Source: Microbacterium sp. LWO14-1.2 (lineage in GTDB: Bacteria; Actinomycetota; Actinomycetes; Actinomycetales; Microbacteriaceae). From it: DNA of 64,000 bases. Made by a program: the position numbers and the translations under genes. The stretch covers positions 1,984,001-2,048,000 of the forward strand of contig NZ_CP151633.1 of the NCBI RefSeq assembly GCF_038397715.1, written 5' to 3'. Every line of letters begins with the position of its first letter. The stretch's first letter is position 1. The notes below the pieces were generated by a model, which worked only from the letters and a program-made list of their open reading frames with translations, was not told the DNA's origin and ran no database searches. Shown here one piece after another: positions 42,477-51,173 of the stretch.

Positions 42477-43708
42477 CGGATGCCCGCATCCCCGCCCCCA
42501 TCGACCCGCCCGCCCGCCTCCTCATGGGCCCCGGTCCGGTGTCGGCGTACCCGAGCGTGCTGCGCGCCCTGTCGGCTCCGCTCGTCGGACAGTACGACCC
42601 CTTCATGACGACCGCGATGGCCGAGACACAGGAGCTGTACCGCGCGGTCTGGGCGACCCGGAACGAGGCGACCCTGCTCGTCGACGGCACCTCGCGAGCC
42701 GGTATCGAGGCGGCGATCGTATCGCTCGTGAACCAGGGCGACCGCGTGCTGGTGCCGATCTTCGGACGCTTCGGGCACCTCCTCGTCGAGATCGCCGAAC
42801 GTGCGGGCGCCGAGGTGCACACGATCGAGACCGACTGGGGGCAGGTGTTCCCCGTGTCGGCGATCGCCGAGGCGATCGAGCGGGTGCGGCCGGCCGTGCT
42901 CGCGATCGTGCAGGGCGACACGTCCACCACCATGAACCAGCCGCTCGACGAGATCGGCGAGCTCTGCGCGCGGCACGGCGTGCTGTTCTACTGCGATGCG
43001 ACCGCCTCGCTCGGCGGCAACGACTTCGAGGCCGACGCATGGGGACTCGACGCGGCGACCGCCGGACTGCAGAAGTGCCTGAGCGGACCGTCGGGCGCGG
43101 CGCCGATCACCCTCTCCGAGAGAGCCGTCGAGGTCGTGCAGAGCCGCAAGCGCATCGAGGCGGGCATCCGCGAGGCCGGCGACCCCGTGTCCGACCGGTT
43201 CGTGCGCTCGAACTACTTCGACCTCGGCATGATCCTCGACTACTGGGGGCCGCGCCGCCTCAACCACCACACCGAGGCGACGTCGATGCTCTACGCGGCT
43301 CGCGAATGCGCCCGCACGATCGCGATCGAGGGCAGGGATGCCGTGATCGCACGCCACCGGCTCGCCGGCGACGCCATGCTCGCGGGAGTGCGCGGTCTGG
43401 GCCTCGAGGTGTTCGGCGACGTGGCGCACAAGATGAACAACGTCGTCGCGGTGGAGATCCCCGACGGGGTCGCCGGCGATGCGACCCGCCAGGCGCTGCT
43501 CGACGACTTCGGCATCGAGATCGGCACCTCCTTCGGACCCCTGCACGGCCGCGTCTGGCGCATCGGCACCATGGGGTACAACGCGCGGAAGGATGCCGTG
43601 CTCACGACCCTCGCGGCGCTCGAGGCCGTGCTGCGGCGGGCCGGGGCCCGCGTCGCCCCTGGCGGCGGCGTCGACGCGGCCTCCGACGTCTACGGGGGTG
43701 CGGCATGA
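42473..43708 (+). CDS. pucG: (S)-ureidoglycine-glyoxylate aminotransferase
   Basis: A 411-residue class V, PLP-dependent aminotransferase. MGPGPVSAYPSVLRALSAPL, QYDPFM, GTSRAGIEA, CDATASLGG and GLQKCLSGPSG (Lys201 binds PLP) are the PucG pattern. YDPFM and GLQKCL separate it from serine-glyoxylate and alanine-glyoxylate enzymes. It would transfer the amino group of S-ureidoglycine to glyoxylate, giving oxalurate (N-carbamoyl-2-oxoglycine) and glycine. Overlaps both neighbours by 4 nt. Confidence 0.9.
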   Translation: MTDARIPAPIDPPARLLMGPGPVSAYPSVLRALSAPLVGQYDPFMTTAMAETQELYRAVWATRNEATLLVDGTSRAGIEAAIVSLVNQGDRVLVPIFGRFGHLLVEIAERAGAEVHTIETDWGQVFPVSAIAEAIERVRPAVLAIVQGDTSTTMNQPLDEIGELCARHGVLFYCDATASLGGNDFEADAWGLDAATAGLQKCLSGPSGAAPITLSERAVEVVQSRKRIEAGIREAGDPVSDRFVRSNYFDLGMILDYWGPRRLNHHTEATSMLYAARECARTIAIEGRDAVIARHRLAGDAMLAGVRGLGLEVFGDVAHKMNNVVAVEIPDGVAGDATRQALLDDFGIEIGTSFGPLHGRVWRIGTMGYNARKDAVLTTLAALEAVLRRAGARVAPGGGVDAASDVYGGAA

Positions 43709-45054
43709 TCGCGCTGATCGACCGGCTTCCGGCATCCGTCGTCGGCCCAGACAGGGTCGCGGACGCCGCCCGTCGCGTGATGCAGCGCTGCGAGGAGCTC
43801 GCCGCCGTGTCGGCCGCGAGCGACGCGATCCAGCGCGTGTACCTGTCGCGCGAGCACGCCGAGGGCAACGCGCTCGCCGCCGGCTGGATGCGCGAGATCG
43901 GCATGACGACGTGGCAGGATGCCGCAGGCAACCAGATCGGACGGCTCGACGCCGCGGGCGGGACGGGTGTCGACCGGGAGGCTCCGGCACTCGTGCTCGG
44001 CTCGCACCTCGACACCGTGCCCGACGCCGGACGCTACGACGGGATCGTCGGCGTGCTCATGGCGATCGAGATCGTGCGGATGCTGCGCGTGCCCCTCCAC
44101 GACGGAGGATGGGCGTCGCCGTTCCCCTTCGCGCTCGAGGTCGTCGCGTTCGCGGATGAGGAGGGCACGCGCTTCGGCACCGCCCTGCTCGGCTCCTCGG
44201 CGGTGGCCGGCGCCTGGAAGGACGACTGGTGGGCGCTGACGGATGCCGAGGGCACCACGCTGCGCGAGGCCTTCCACGCGTTCGGCCTCGACCCGGAGCG
44301 CATCGGGGAGGCCGAGCGCCGGCCGGAGCAGCTCGTGGGATACCTCGAAGCGCACATCGAGCAGGGCCCTGAGCTCGACCATCGCGGGGAGGCCCTCGCC
44401 GTCGTGTCGTCGATCGCGAGCGCACGGCGCTTCCAGTTCACGATGGAGGGCGAGGCCAGGCACGCGGGCGGCACGCCGTACTCGGTGCGTCGGGATGCGC
44501 TGCTCGGCGCGAGCGAGGCCGCGCTCACGGTGGAGCGGCTGTGTCGGGCCGAGCACCACGTCATCGGCACGGTCGGGCAGTTCGAGGCGTTCCCCGGGGC
44601 GGTCAACATCGTGCCGGGCGAGGTGCGGTTCAGCCTCGACCTGCGCGGCGAGCTCGACGCGCACCGCGACGAGGTGTGGCAGCGGATCTCGGCCGAGATC
44701 GACGCGATCGCCGGGCAGCGGGGGCTGCGCTGGCAGGCGCGCGAGGTGCACAGCGCGTCGGCCGTGATGTGCGCGCCGCTGCTGCAGGACGTGGTGCGCG
44801 AGGGCATCCGCTCGACTCTGCCCGACGGTGCCGACGACCCCGCCGTCATCTTCAGCAAGGCCGGACACGACGGCATGGCGCTCGCCGCCATCACGGGTGT
44901 GGGCATGATGTTCCTGCGGAACCCCGACGGCACGAGCCATCACCCGGATGAGCTCGTCGGCGGGGACGACGTCGCCACCGGCATCCGTGCCCTCGCCGAG
45001 GCCGTGCTGCAGCTCGGCGGGGAGAGCCGGGCGACGCTGGAGAGGATCCGATGA
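43705..45054 (+). CDS. allC: Allantoate amidohydrolase
   Basis: A 449-residue M20-type dizinc amidohydrolase converting allantoate to S-ureidoglycine, CO2 and ammonia. LGSHLDTVPDAGRYDGIVGV gives zinc ligands His and Asp, FADEEGTRF the bridging Glu pair, EAHIEQGPELD and GTPYSVRRDAL family blocks, and SKAGHDGMALA with HHPDE the C-terminal ligands. N-carbamoyl-amino-acid hydrolases are close relatives; the operon context favours allantoate. Its product feeds PucG. Confidence 0.9.
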   Translation: MIALIDRLPASVVGPDRVADAARRVMQRCEELAAVSAASDAIQRVYLSREHAEGNALAAGWMREIGMTTWQDAAGNQIGRLDAAGGTGVDREAPALVLGSHLDTVPDAGRYDGIVGVLMAIEIVRMLRVPLHDGGWASPFPFALEVVAFADEEGTRFGTALLGSSAVAGAWKDDWWALTDAEGTTLREAFHAFGLDPERIGEAERRPEQLVGYLEAHIEQGPELDHRGEALAVVSSIASARRFQFTMEGEARHAGGTPYSVRRDALLGASEAALTVERLCRAEHHVIGTVGQFEAFPGAVNIVPGEVRFSLDLRGELDAHRDEVWQRISAEIDAIAGQRGLRWQAREVHSASAVMCAPLLQDVVREGIRSTLPDGADDPAVIFSKAGHDGMALAAITGVGMMFLRNPDGTSHHPDELVGGDDVATGIRALAEAVLQLGGESRATLERIR

Positions 45055-45755
45055 CGAGCACCACGATCACCCACCCGCGCTCCGGGGAGCGCGCGCCGAC
45101 CGTCACGCTGTGGATGATGATGGTGCTCACGTTCGTGACCGGCGTGGTCGATGCGGTCGGCTTCCTCGGCCTCGACCGCGTGTTCGTCGGCAACATGACC
45201 GGCAACATCGTCGTCCTCGGCATGGCTGTCGCGGGGGCCGACGACCTGCCGGTGCTCGGACCCGCGGTCGCTCTGGCCACGTTCACGGTCGGTGCGTTCA
45301 TCGGCGGCCTGGTGCTGCGCTCGCGGCGCAAGGTGTGGAGCGGCGGCGTCTCGCTGCTGCTCGGCGCCGGCGCGCTCGTGCTGGCCCTGCTCGGCGTCGC
45401 CTACCTCGTGCCGGCCTGGGCCGACGCACCGGCTCTCGAGCTCGTCGCCTCCTCGACGACGGCGGCCGCGATGGGGATGCAGGCGGCCGTCGCCCGCAGT
45501 CTCGCCGTCGCGGACGTCACGACCGTCGTCGTCACGTCGACGCTCACCTCGTTCGCGAGCGAGTCGCTGGTCGGCGGCGGCCTCGGCAGCGTGTGGAATC
45601 GGCGGCTCGCGGCGATCGCCATCATCTTCGCCGGGGCGCTCGTCGGGGCCCTGCTGCTGCGCCTCGGGGTGGCCGTGCCGCTGCTGCTCGCCGCGCTGCT
45701 CACGCTCGTCGTGGTCGCTCTCGGTCACCGGGCGCTGCACGTTCCGGCATCCTGA
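45051..45755 (+). CDS. DUF1275 (YoaK-family) membrane protein
   Basis: A 234-residue membrane protein with about six helices. LTFVTGVVDAVGFLGLDRVF and VGNMTGNIVVLGMAVAG are diagnostic of DUF1275, with TTVVVTSTLTSFASES as the repeat of the same block. No function is established for the family. It is the last gene of the ureide operon (4-nt overlap with allC), so a transport role for a product or ammonia-related compound is conceivable. I assign none. Confidence 0.85.
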   Translation: MTSTTITHPRSGERAPTVTLWMMMVLTFVTGVVDAVGFLGLDRVFVGNMTGNIVVLGMAVAGADDLPVLGPAVALATFTVGAFIGGLVLRSRRKVWSGGVSLLLGAGALVLALLGVAYLVPAWADAPALELVASSTTAAAMGMQAAVARSLAVADVTTVVVTSTLTSFASESLVGGGLGSVWNRRLAAIAIIFAGALVGALLLRLGVAVPLLLAALLTLVVVALGHRALHVPAS

Positions 45756-45790
45756 CGCTGTCGCTCTCCGCCCCTCGTCCCCGTCCCCGT

Positions 45791-45868
45791 CCCTCGCCCC
45801 CGTCCCCTGTCCCTCGCCCCCGTCCCCTGTCCCTCGCCCCCGTCCCTGTCCCTCGCCCCCGTCCCCTG
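45791..45868. repeat. About four tandem copies of a 20-bp pyrimidine-rich unit
   Basis: CCCTCGCCCCCGTCCCCTGT at 45791 and 45811, then slightly shortened copies at 45831 and 45850. All-pyrimidine apart from G positions; lies between the convergent ureide operon and katA. Likely slippage-prone. Confidence 0.88.
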
Positions 45869-45872
45869 ATAC

Positions 45873-45954
45873 GCCGAAACCCACCGGCCCCGTCCAGACC
45901 CACCCTCCCGCACGGCGCGGGGGATGGGTCTCGACGGTCGCGGTGGGTTTCGGC
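45873..45954. repeat. Phased quad-motif intergenic element, family 1 copy 2
   Basis: Left motifs GCCGAAACCCACC (45873) and GTCCAGACCCA (45892), offset 19 nt; right motifs TGGGTCTCGAC (45925-45935) and GGTGGGTTTCGGC (45942-45954), ends offset 19 nt. The span is 82 nt, as in copy 1. Here the outer pair is perfect, and the change G to A in the left arm is matched by C to T in the right arm, which preserves pairing. It is 14 nt from the katA stop, between convergent genes. Confidence 0.85.
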
Positions 45955-45968
45955 GCGACGGAGATGCG

Positions 45969-47438
45969 TCAGACGGCGCGGCGCAGGGCCTCGCCGAGCG
46001 CGGCGTCGACGTTCGTCCAGTACTGGAAGAAGCGCTCGCGGATCGCGTCGACCGTGAGGCCGCGACCCTGACCCGTGAGGGTCTCGAGGAAGCGGGCGCG
46101 CTGCTCGTCGTCGAAGACCGTGCGGTACAGGGTTCCGGCCTGACCGAAGTCGTCGTCGTCGAGGTGCAGGGTCGCGGCCGAGCGGATCAGCTCGCCGTCG
46201 GACTCCCAGCTCGCCTCGACACCGGCCAGCGGGTCGGCGGCGGGGCCGCCGGCAGGGCCGTACGAGTTCGGCGTGTACACGCGGTGCTCGGCCGGGTTGA
46301 ACCGGTACTGCATGTTGCCCTCGTGCATATAGTTGCGCACCTCGGCCGCGTGCGGCTGGTTCACGGGCAGCTGGTTGTAGTTCGTGCCGACGCGGTGACG
46401 CTGGGCGTCGGGGTACGCGAAGACGCGGGCCATCAGCATCTTGTCGGGCGAGATGCCGGTGCCGGGCACCTGGTTGCCGGGCGAGAACGCCGCCTGCTCG
46501 ATCTCGGCGAAGAAGTTCTGCGGGTTGCGGTTCAGGGTGAACGTGCCGACCTTGATGCGCGGGTAGTCCTTCTTCGACCAGGTCTTCGTCAGGTCGAACG
46601 GGTTGAAGCGGTAGGCCTTGGCCTCCTCGTACGGCATGATCTGCACGTAGACGTCCCACGACGGGTGCTCGCCGCGGGTGATCGCGTCGAACAGGTCGCG
46701 ACGGTAGAAGTCGGCATCCGATCCGGCGAGCTGCTCGGCCTCTGCCGCGCCCATCGCCTCGACGCCCTGGTTGGACAGGAAGTGGTACTGCACCCAGAAG
46801 CGCTCGCCCTCGGCGTTGACCCACTGGTACGTGTGCGAGCCGTAGCCGTTCATGTGGCGCCAGCTGCGCGGCAGACCGCGGTCGCCCATGAGGTAGGTGA
46901 CCTGGTGGGCCGACTCGGGGGAGAGGGTCCAGAAGTCCCACTGCATGTCGGCATCCCGCAGACCGGAGTCGCCCAGGCGCTTCTGCGAGTGGATGAAGTC
47001 GGGGAACTTCATCGCGTCGCGGATGAAGAAGGTGGGGGTGTTGTTGCCGACGATGTCGAGGTTGCCCTCGGTCGTGTAGAAGCGCAGCGAGAAGCCGCGT
47101 ACGTCGCGCCAGGTGTCGGGCGAGCCCTGCTCACCGGCGACGGACGAGAAGCGCAGCAGCGTCTCGCTCGTGGCGCCCGGCTGGAACACGGCGGCGCGGG
47201 TGTAGGCCGACACGTCCTCGGTGACGACGAACTCGCCGAACGCGCCGCCGCCCTTCGCGTGCGGGTTGCGCTCCGGCACGCGCTCGCGGTTGAACGACGC
47301 GAGCTTCTCGACCAGGTAGCGGTCGTGCAGAACCGTGGGGCCGTCGGCGCCGACGGTGAGGGAGTGCGCGTCGCTGGCGACCGGCGTGCCCGTCTGCGTG
47401 GTGGTCGCGGGCAGGGGCGTGGTGGATGGGTCGGTCAT
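45969..47438 (-). CDS. katA: Monofunctional heme catalase
   Basis: A 489-residue small-subunit (clade 3 type) catalase. Distal His60 in [13 protein letters not shown], Asn133 in VGNNTPTFF, and proximal Tyr in [14 protein letters not shown] are all present, as are [12 protein letters not shown] and [10 protein letters not shown]. It removes H2O2 in the cytoplasm. ATG 47438 follows AGAAGGAGAAGATC. It lies 67 nt downstream of the Fur-family gene on the same strand with no promoter-like palindrome between, so both are probably transcribed from the operator-controlled promoter near 47.95 kb. Confidence 0.97.
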   Translation of the reverse strand: MTDPSTTPLPATTTQTGTPVASDAHSLTVGADGPTVLHDRYLVEKLASFNRERVPERNPHAKGGGAFGEFVVTEDVSAYTRAAVFQPGATSETLLRFSSVAGEQGSPDTWRDVRGFSLRFYTTEGNLDIVGNNTPTFFIRDAMKFPDFIHSQKRLGDSGLRDADMQWDFWTLSPESAHQVTYLMGDRGLPRSWRHMNGYGSHTYQWVNAEGERFWVQYHFLSNQGVEAMGAAEAEQLAGSDADFYRRDLFDAITRGEHPSWDVYVQIMPYEEAKAYRFNPFDLTKTWSKKDYPRIKVGTFTLNRNPQNFFAEIEQAAFSPGNQVPGTGISPDKMLMARVFAYPDAQRHRVGTNYNQLPVNQPHAAEVRNYMHEGNMQYRFNPAEHRVYTPNSYGPAGGPAADPLAGVEASWESDGELIRSAATLHLDDDDFGQAGTLYRTVFDDEQRARFLETLTGQGRGLTVDAIRERFFQYWTNVDAALGEALRRAV

Positions 47439-47505
47439 GATCTTCTCCTTCTGCGCGTGGGCGCGACGAGTGCACCCGGGGTTCCGGGGGCGTCGGCGGA
47501 CACGC

Positions 47506-47925
47506 CTACGCGGCGTTCTGGCAACTGGGGCAGAGGCCCCAGAAGGTGACTTCGGCTGTCTGGACGGTGAATCCCCCGGCCGAAGACGGGGTGAGGCACG
47601 GTGCTTCGCCGACGACGCAGTCCACGTCGCCGATCGCACCGCAGCGGGTGCAGACGACGTGGTGGTGGTTGTCGCCGATGCGCCGTTCGTAGAGCGCTGC
47701 GGATCCTGCCGGTTCGATCCGGCGGAGCAGGCCCGCCGTCGTCAGGTCCGCGAGGATGTTGTGCACCGACTGGATCGACGTCGTCGGCAGCACCTCGGAG
47801 ACTGCGCGGAACACGCGCTCCGCATCCGTGTGGGCCATGGATTCCATCGCCTCGAGAACGGCGACGCGGCCCGCGGTCGCCCTCAGACCGGCGTCGTGAA
47901 GCGCCGACTCGAGTGTGGTTTCCAT
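47506..47925 (-). CDS. Fur-family repressor (PerR/FurA-like) of catalase
   Basis: A 139-residue Fur protein: N-terminal winged helix ([39 protein letters not shown]) and C-terminal metal domain with [10 protein letters not shown] and CPSC, the two CxxC pairs for structural zinc. Pairing with katA and a perfect palindrome 15 nt upstream of its start suggests a peroxide-responsive, autoregulated repressor like PerR/FurA/CatR. The regulatory metal is not told by sequence alone. Confidence 0.92.
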   Translation of the reverse strand: METTLESALHDAGLRATAGRVAVLEAMESMAHTDAERVFRAVSEVLPTTSIQSVHNILADLTTAGLLRRIEPAGSAALYERRIGDNHHHVVCTRCGAIGDVDCVVGEAPCLTPSSAGGFTVQTAEVTFWGLCPSCQNAA

Positions 47926-47940
47926 GCCCCCGACACTACA

Positions 47941-47967
47941 CGTTCTTTTGAATGATTCAAAAGAACG
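47941..47967. promoter_or_regulatory. Perfect 27-bp Fur-type operator
   Basis: CGTTCTTTTGAAT, a central G, then ATTCAAAAGAACG: a 13-1-13 perfect dyad. It is a rare AT-rich island in this DNA, 16-42 nt upstream of the repressor start. The next gene on the other strand starts at 48024, so it could also be affected. Confidence 0.93.
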
Positions 47968-48023
47968 GCGTGTCGTATCCCGGGATGCTGGAGGGGTTGC
48001 GGCCCTGCTAACGTGCCTCGTAC

Positions 48024-48695
48024 ATGAGCGGATCGAGACGCAGGGCCACGGAGCGGACCGGAGTCCTCTTCGCCGTGACCGCGGTGCTCGCCGGAGGTCT
48101 CGCGGGGTTCCTCTTCGGCGCGGCCACCATCGGAATGGTCCGCGAACAGCTGCACCTCAGCTGCAGCATGGGTCCGCCGGGAGGTGAGGGCGCCGACACA
48201 TGGACGTGCGCCGACGGCATCGGCTACCTCGGTGTCGCCGTGGTGCTCGGACTCATGTGGTTCGTCGCGGTCGTGGCAGGCGGCCTCGTCGCCCTGCTGG
48301 TCCGCGCCGATCGCATCGCCAGAGTGTGCCTGGTGATCCTCGCCGCGGCATCGGTCGCCTGGATCCTCGCCTGGACCCGATACGGCTCAGCGACCCTGGT
48401 CGGTGATGAGTACGCGCCGATGAGCGGACTCGGATACTGGAACCAGGCTGTCGGGCCGGCGGCCATCGCGGCGATCGTCGGGACGATCGCCGCAGCGGGG
48501 AGCGTGGCGACGACGGGGTGGACGTCGCGGATCCTCGAGATCGCCGCGCCGGTCGCGCTCATCGTGGCGATCGTGCTGCAGCCAGGACTGATGGTCAACC
48601 TCGCCCCGGCGACAGGGCTTCTCGTTGCGTCGGCCGCGCGGGGATCCGACCCGACCACCCCGTCGCTCAGACCGCGAGGGGTTGCGCTCTCCTGA
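48024..48695 (+). CDS. Hypothetical multi-pass membrane protein
   Basis: I do not recognise this 223-residue protein. It has five to six predicted helices: about 13-38, 67-92, 97-115, 140-160 and 168-190. The first extracytoplasmic loop has two cysteines (LHLSCSMGPPGG and TWTCADG) that could form a disulfide. The start ATG has only a weak RBS. It is divergent from the fur-katA unit, with the Fur operator 57-83 nt upstream of its start, so it might respond to the same repressor. A lipoprotein gene follows 21 nt later. Confidence 0.65.
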   Translation: MSGSRRRATERTGVLFAVTAVLAGGLAGFLFGAATIGMVREQLHLSCSMGPPGGEGADTWTCADGIGYLGVAVVLGLMWFVAVVAGGLVALLVRADRIARVCLVILAAASVAWILAWTRYGSATLVGDEYAPMSGLGYWNQAVGPAAIAAIVGTIAAAGSVATTGWTSRILEIAAPVALIVAIVLQPGLMVNLAPATGLLVASAARGSDPTTPSLRPRGVALS

Positions 48696-48716
48696 CGCCT
48701 CCGTAGCGTGGAGGGC

Positions 48717-49247
48717 ATGGACGGCAGACGAATGGCGACGGTCGGGCTGGTTCTCGCGGCGACGGCGGGGGTGGTCGGCTGCACGCCGATGTCAGATGCC
48801 GACCGCGATGCGTCCGCCTCCCCGGCGCCCTCCGCCTCGGTCACCACCTCGCCCGAGCCCACACCGGATCCCGCGGCGGCGGAGAAGCTCCCCCTTCCGG
48901 TCGACGAGATCCCCGACTGGGCGGAGACCGCCGTCCCCGGATCGGAGACCGACGGGTACGTCGGCTCGCTGTCCGGCTGGCTCAGCGAGCCCCTGTCGGC
49001 GCACTACATGTCGCGGTTCCAGTCGCTCGAGCCCGGCATCTACCAGGCGCAGATCGCGTGCCGGGGCGACGGCACGATCTCGGCATCCAGTGGCGATCTG
49101 GATGCCGAGCCCTCGCCGCAGCCGACCCAGTGCACGAACGCGACGATCGCCTTCGACATCACCACGACGAGCACGGGCCTGAAGGTCGAACTCGATCTGC
49201 AGGGTGAGCCGTCGATCTTCGCGGTGTCGTTGCGGCGGGTGGCCTGA
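48717..49247 (+). CDS. Predicted lipoprotein
   Basis: A 176-residue protein with signal MDGRRMATVGLVLAATAGV and lipobox VVGC, then an Ala/Ser/Pro-rich tether (SASPAPSASVTTSPEPTPDP) and a small domain of unknown family: YVGSLSGWLSEPLSAHYMSR, then CRGDGT and QCTNATIAFDITTTSTG. The paired Cys may bond. A GTG three codons upstream is also in frame. It probably forms a unit with the preceding membrane-protein gene. Function unknown. Confidence 0.72.
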   Translation: MDGRRMATVGLVLAATAGVVGCTPMSDADRDASASPAPSASVTTSPEPTPDPAAAEKLPLPVDEIPDWAETAVPGSETDGYVGSLSGWLSEPLSAHYMSRFQSLEPGIYQAQIACRGDGTISASSGDLDAEPSPQPTQCTNATIAFDITTTSTGLKVELDLQGEPSIFAVSLRRVA

Positions 49248-49262
49248 CTCCGCCGACGATCG

Positions 49263-50234
49263 CTAGCCGCGATCGGCCCAGGCGAGCACGCGTGCGCCGA
49301 TCAGGGTCAGCCAGCGCGACGGCTCGCCCTCGGGGACATCGACGTCGAACCAGGTGCGCCCGCGCAGGGGAGCGCCCTGCAGCCACGTCCCGTCCGGCCG
49401 CCGCGCCGCACGCACCACCGCCACGGCATCCGCGATCCGCTCATCGGGAGCCGTGCCGTCGACGAGAGCCGCCTCGCGCAGGTGGTCGAGCGCCGTCAGC
49501 GCGCTGTACTGATGCCGCGACGGGTACACGAAGTGATCGACGAACGCGCCGACCCGTTCGCCCGTGGACTCGCGGTACAGCAGCCGCCGTCGCAGCAGGT
49601 ACTCCTCGCCGGCGTGGCGGGCCTCGCGAAGCGAGGTGTCGCCCGTGAAGCGCTCGTACGACAGCATCCCGCGCAGCGCGTTGAGCGTCGAGTGGAACGA
49701 CGAGCGCACCGAGTCGCCTTCCTCCGCCTCGCAGTTCCAGCCGCCGTCGGCGAGCCGGTGCTCGGGGAACCACGCGACCAGGCGCGACACGTCTGCGCCG
49801 AGCCACGCGCCGTTCGCGAGTGTGAACGCGTTGATGCACACGTCGACCTCGCCGCCCCAGAAGGGCATGTCGTCGTACTCCCAGCGGCAGTTGCGGTCGA
49901 GGCGGGCGGCGGTGTCGCCGAGCGCCGCCGCGTCGGCGCCCCACTCGCGCAACTGGTTCAGCGACCACGACGTCGCGATCCACGGCTGATCCGTCTCGGC
50001 CGGACCACCGGTGTCGAAGAAGCCGGCGGGAAAGTGAGCACCGCCCGCCCACCGCCCGTCGGCATCCTGCGCCGCCAGCAGGGCTGCGCCGAATCCCTCG
50101 GTCGCCACCCGTGCACGGGTCGCCTGCCACGCGGCATCCGGTGCGTGCACGAGGTCGCGTTCGACCTGCCAGCGCACGGCGGGGTCTCCGCCGAGCAGCC
50201 ACTGCATCGTCTCCGTCGACATCGTCGTCGTCAT
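49263..50234 (-). CDS. Squalene-cyclase/prenyltransferase-fold protein
   Basis: A 323-residue all-alpha toroid. Repeats of the QW-like sort are visible: QDADGRWAGG, EHRLADGGWNCE and RRPDGTWLQG. The length is half that of squalene-hopene cyclase, and no DxDD catalytic acid motif is seen, so terpene cyclisation is doubtful; it may be a single-barrel protein of unknown role. Soluble, no signal peptide. Three in-frame ATGs lie in the first ten codons; the first is chosen. It follows the histidine-phosphatase gene on the same strand (49 nt). Confidence 0.75.
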   Translation of the reverse strand: MTTTMSTETMQWLLGGDPAVRWQVERDLVHAPDAAWQATRARVATEGFGAALLAAQDADGRWAGGAHFPAGFFDTGGPAETDQPWIATSWSLNQLREWGADAAALGDTAARLDRNCRWEYDDMPFWGGEVDVCINAFTLANGAWLGADVSRLVAWFPEHRLADGGWNCEAEEGDSVRSSFHSTLNALRGMLSYERFTGDTSLREARHAGEEYLLRRRLLYRESTGERVGAFVDHFVYPSRHQYSALTALDHLREAALVDGTAPDERIADAVAVVRAARRPDGTWLQGAPLRGRTWFDVDVPEGEPSRWLTLIGARVLAWADRG

Positions 50235-50283
50235 GACGGGCAGGCTACTCCCGCGCTACGACATCGCGCACGGGGTTTCCGGG

Positions 50284-50940
50284 TCAGGACTCCGACGGGG
50301 CGAGCGGCAGTTCGAGTCCGTAGTTCCAGGAGAGGATCGCCGGCTGCTCGCGGTAGAAGCTCAGCACCGACACCGACCCCGCGTTGAGCGAGATCTGCGC
50401 GCCGAAGCGCGGGGCGAGCCGCAGGTAGACGGCGGTAAGGATGCGGAGGAAGTGGCCGTGCGCGACGAGTGCGACGTCGCCCTCGGCGAGCACGGGCAGC
50501 ACGCGGGTGAGCACGCGCGACGCTCGTGCGGCGACCTCTTCGACGGTCTCGCCGGGCGTCTCCCCGCGCACGACGCCGTGCGTGAACGCGCTCCAGTCGT
50601 AGCCGAGCTCGGCGCGGATGTCCTTCGTCGTGCGGCCCTCGTACCCGCCGTAGTCCCACTCGACGAGCAGCGGATCGACCTCGGCGTGCAGGCCGGCGAG
50701 CTCGGCCGTGCGCCGGGCGCGCTCGAGCGGAGACGTGAGCACGAGCGAGAAGTCGTAGTCGGCCACGAGGCGGCCCGCACCGCGGGCGAGGTCCTCCCCG
50801 CGCGCGGTCAGCGGGATGTCGGTGAGACCGGTGTGCCGCCCCGCCTTGGACCACTCGGTCTCGCCGTGCCGCAGCAGTACGAGCTTGCCGGTGGGGTTGT
50901 CGGGTGCGGGGCGGTCGGGCAGCGGATCGTTCAGGGGCAC
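50284..50940 (-). CDS. Histidine phosphatase family protein (phosphoglycerate-mutase-like)
   Basis: A 218-residue branch-1 histidine phosphatase. LVLLRHGETEWSKAGRHTGL has the RHGE active site (phospho-His25), EWDYGGYEGRTT the conserved Glu, and LVAHGHFLR the second His. WDYGxYEGRTT resembles SixA/CobC/acid-phosphatase-like members rather than glycolytic mutase. Start is GTG 50940, with GGGAGG directly before it and no spacer, so the exact start is unsure. The N-terminal 18 residues are low complexity. Confidence 0.9.
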   Translation of the reverse strand: MPLNDPLPDRPAPDNPTGKLVLLRHGETEWSKAGRHTGLTDIPLTARGEDLARGAGRLVADYDFSLVLTSPLERARRTAELAGLHAEVDPLLVEWDYGGYEGRTTKDIRAELGYDWSAFTHGVVRGETPGETVEEVAARASRVLTRVLPVLAEGDVALVAHGHFLRILTAVYLRLAPRFGAQISLNAGSVSVLSFYREQPAILSWNYGLELPLAPSES

Positions 50941-51028
50941 CCTCCCAGGCTACGCGCCGCCCGCTCGCCCCGCCCCGCTCCCGCCGCGCCCCGCTCCCGC
51001 CGCGCCCCGCTCCCGCCCGCCCGCCCGC

Positions 51029-51107
51029 CGACCCACCCCCTTCGGCCCGAGCCACCCCCTTATGAGCGGCGCACTAGGGGGTGGCTCGGGTACAAAGGGG
51101 TGGTTCG
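51029..51107. repeat. Phased quad-motif intergenic element, family 3 copy 1
   Basis: Left motifs CGACCCACCCCCTT (51029) and CGAGCCACCCCCTT (51048), offset 19 nt; right motifs AGGGGGTGGCTCG (51076-51088) and AAAGGGGTGGTTCG (51094-51107), ends offset 19 nt. The inner pair is perfect over 13 bp. Span 79 nt, same as copy 2 (58470-58548). It is preceded by CGCGCCCCGCTCCCGC tandem repeats (50970-51020). Lies 67 nt past the stop of the minus-strand glycan gene. Confidence 0.85.
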
Positions 51108-51173
51108 CGAAGAAGGGGGGAAGGAGGCAGGGGAGGACGGGGGAGGGCAGGGAGGGAGAAGAGGGGGATGCGC

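Noticed and set aside
45791..45868. Regular 20-bp repeats as a possible CRISPR array
   Set aside because: Units are contiguous without spacers, pyrimidine-only in character and too short; no cas genes are present. It is a simple tandem repeat.
49263..50234. Functional squalene-hopene cyclase
   Set aside because: Half the normal length, a single toroid and no DxDD motif; only the fold relationship is supported.
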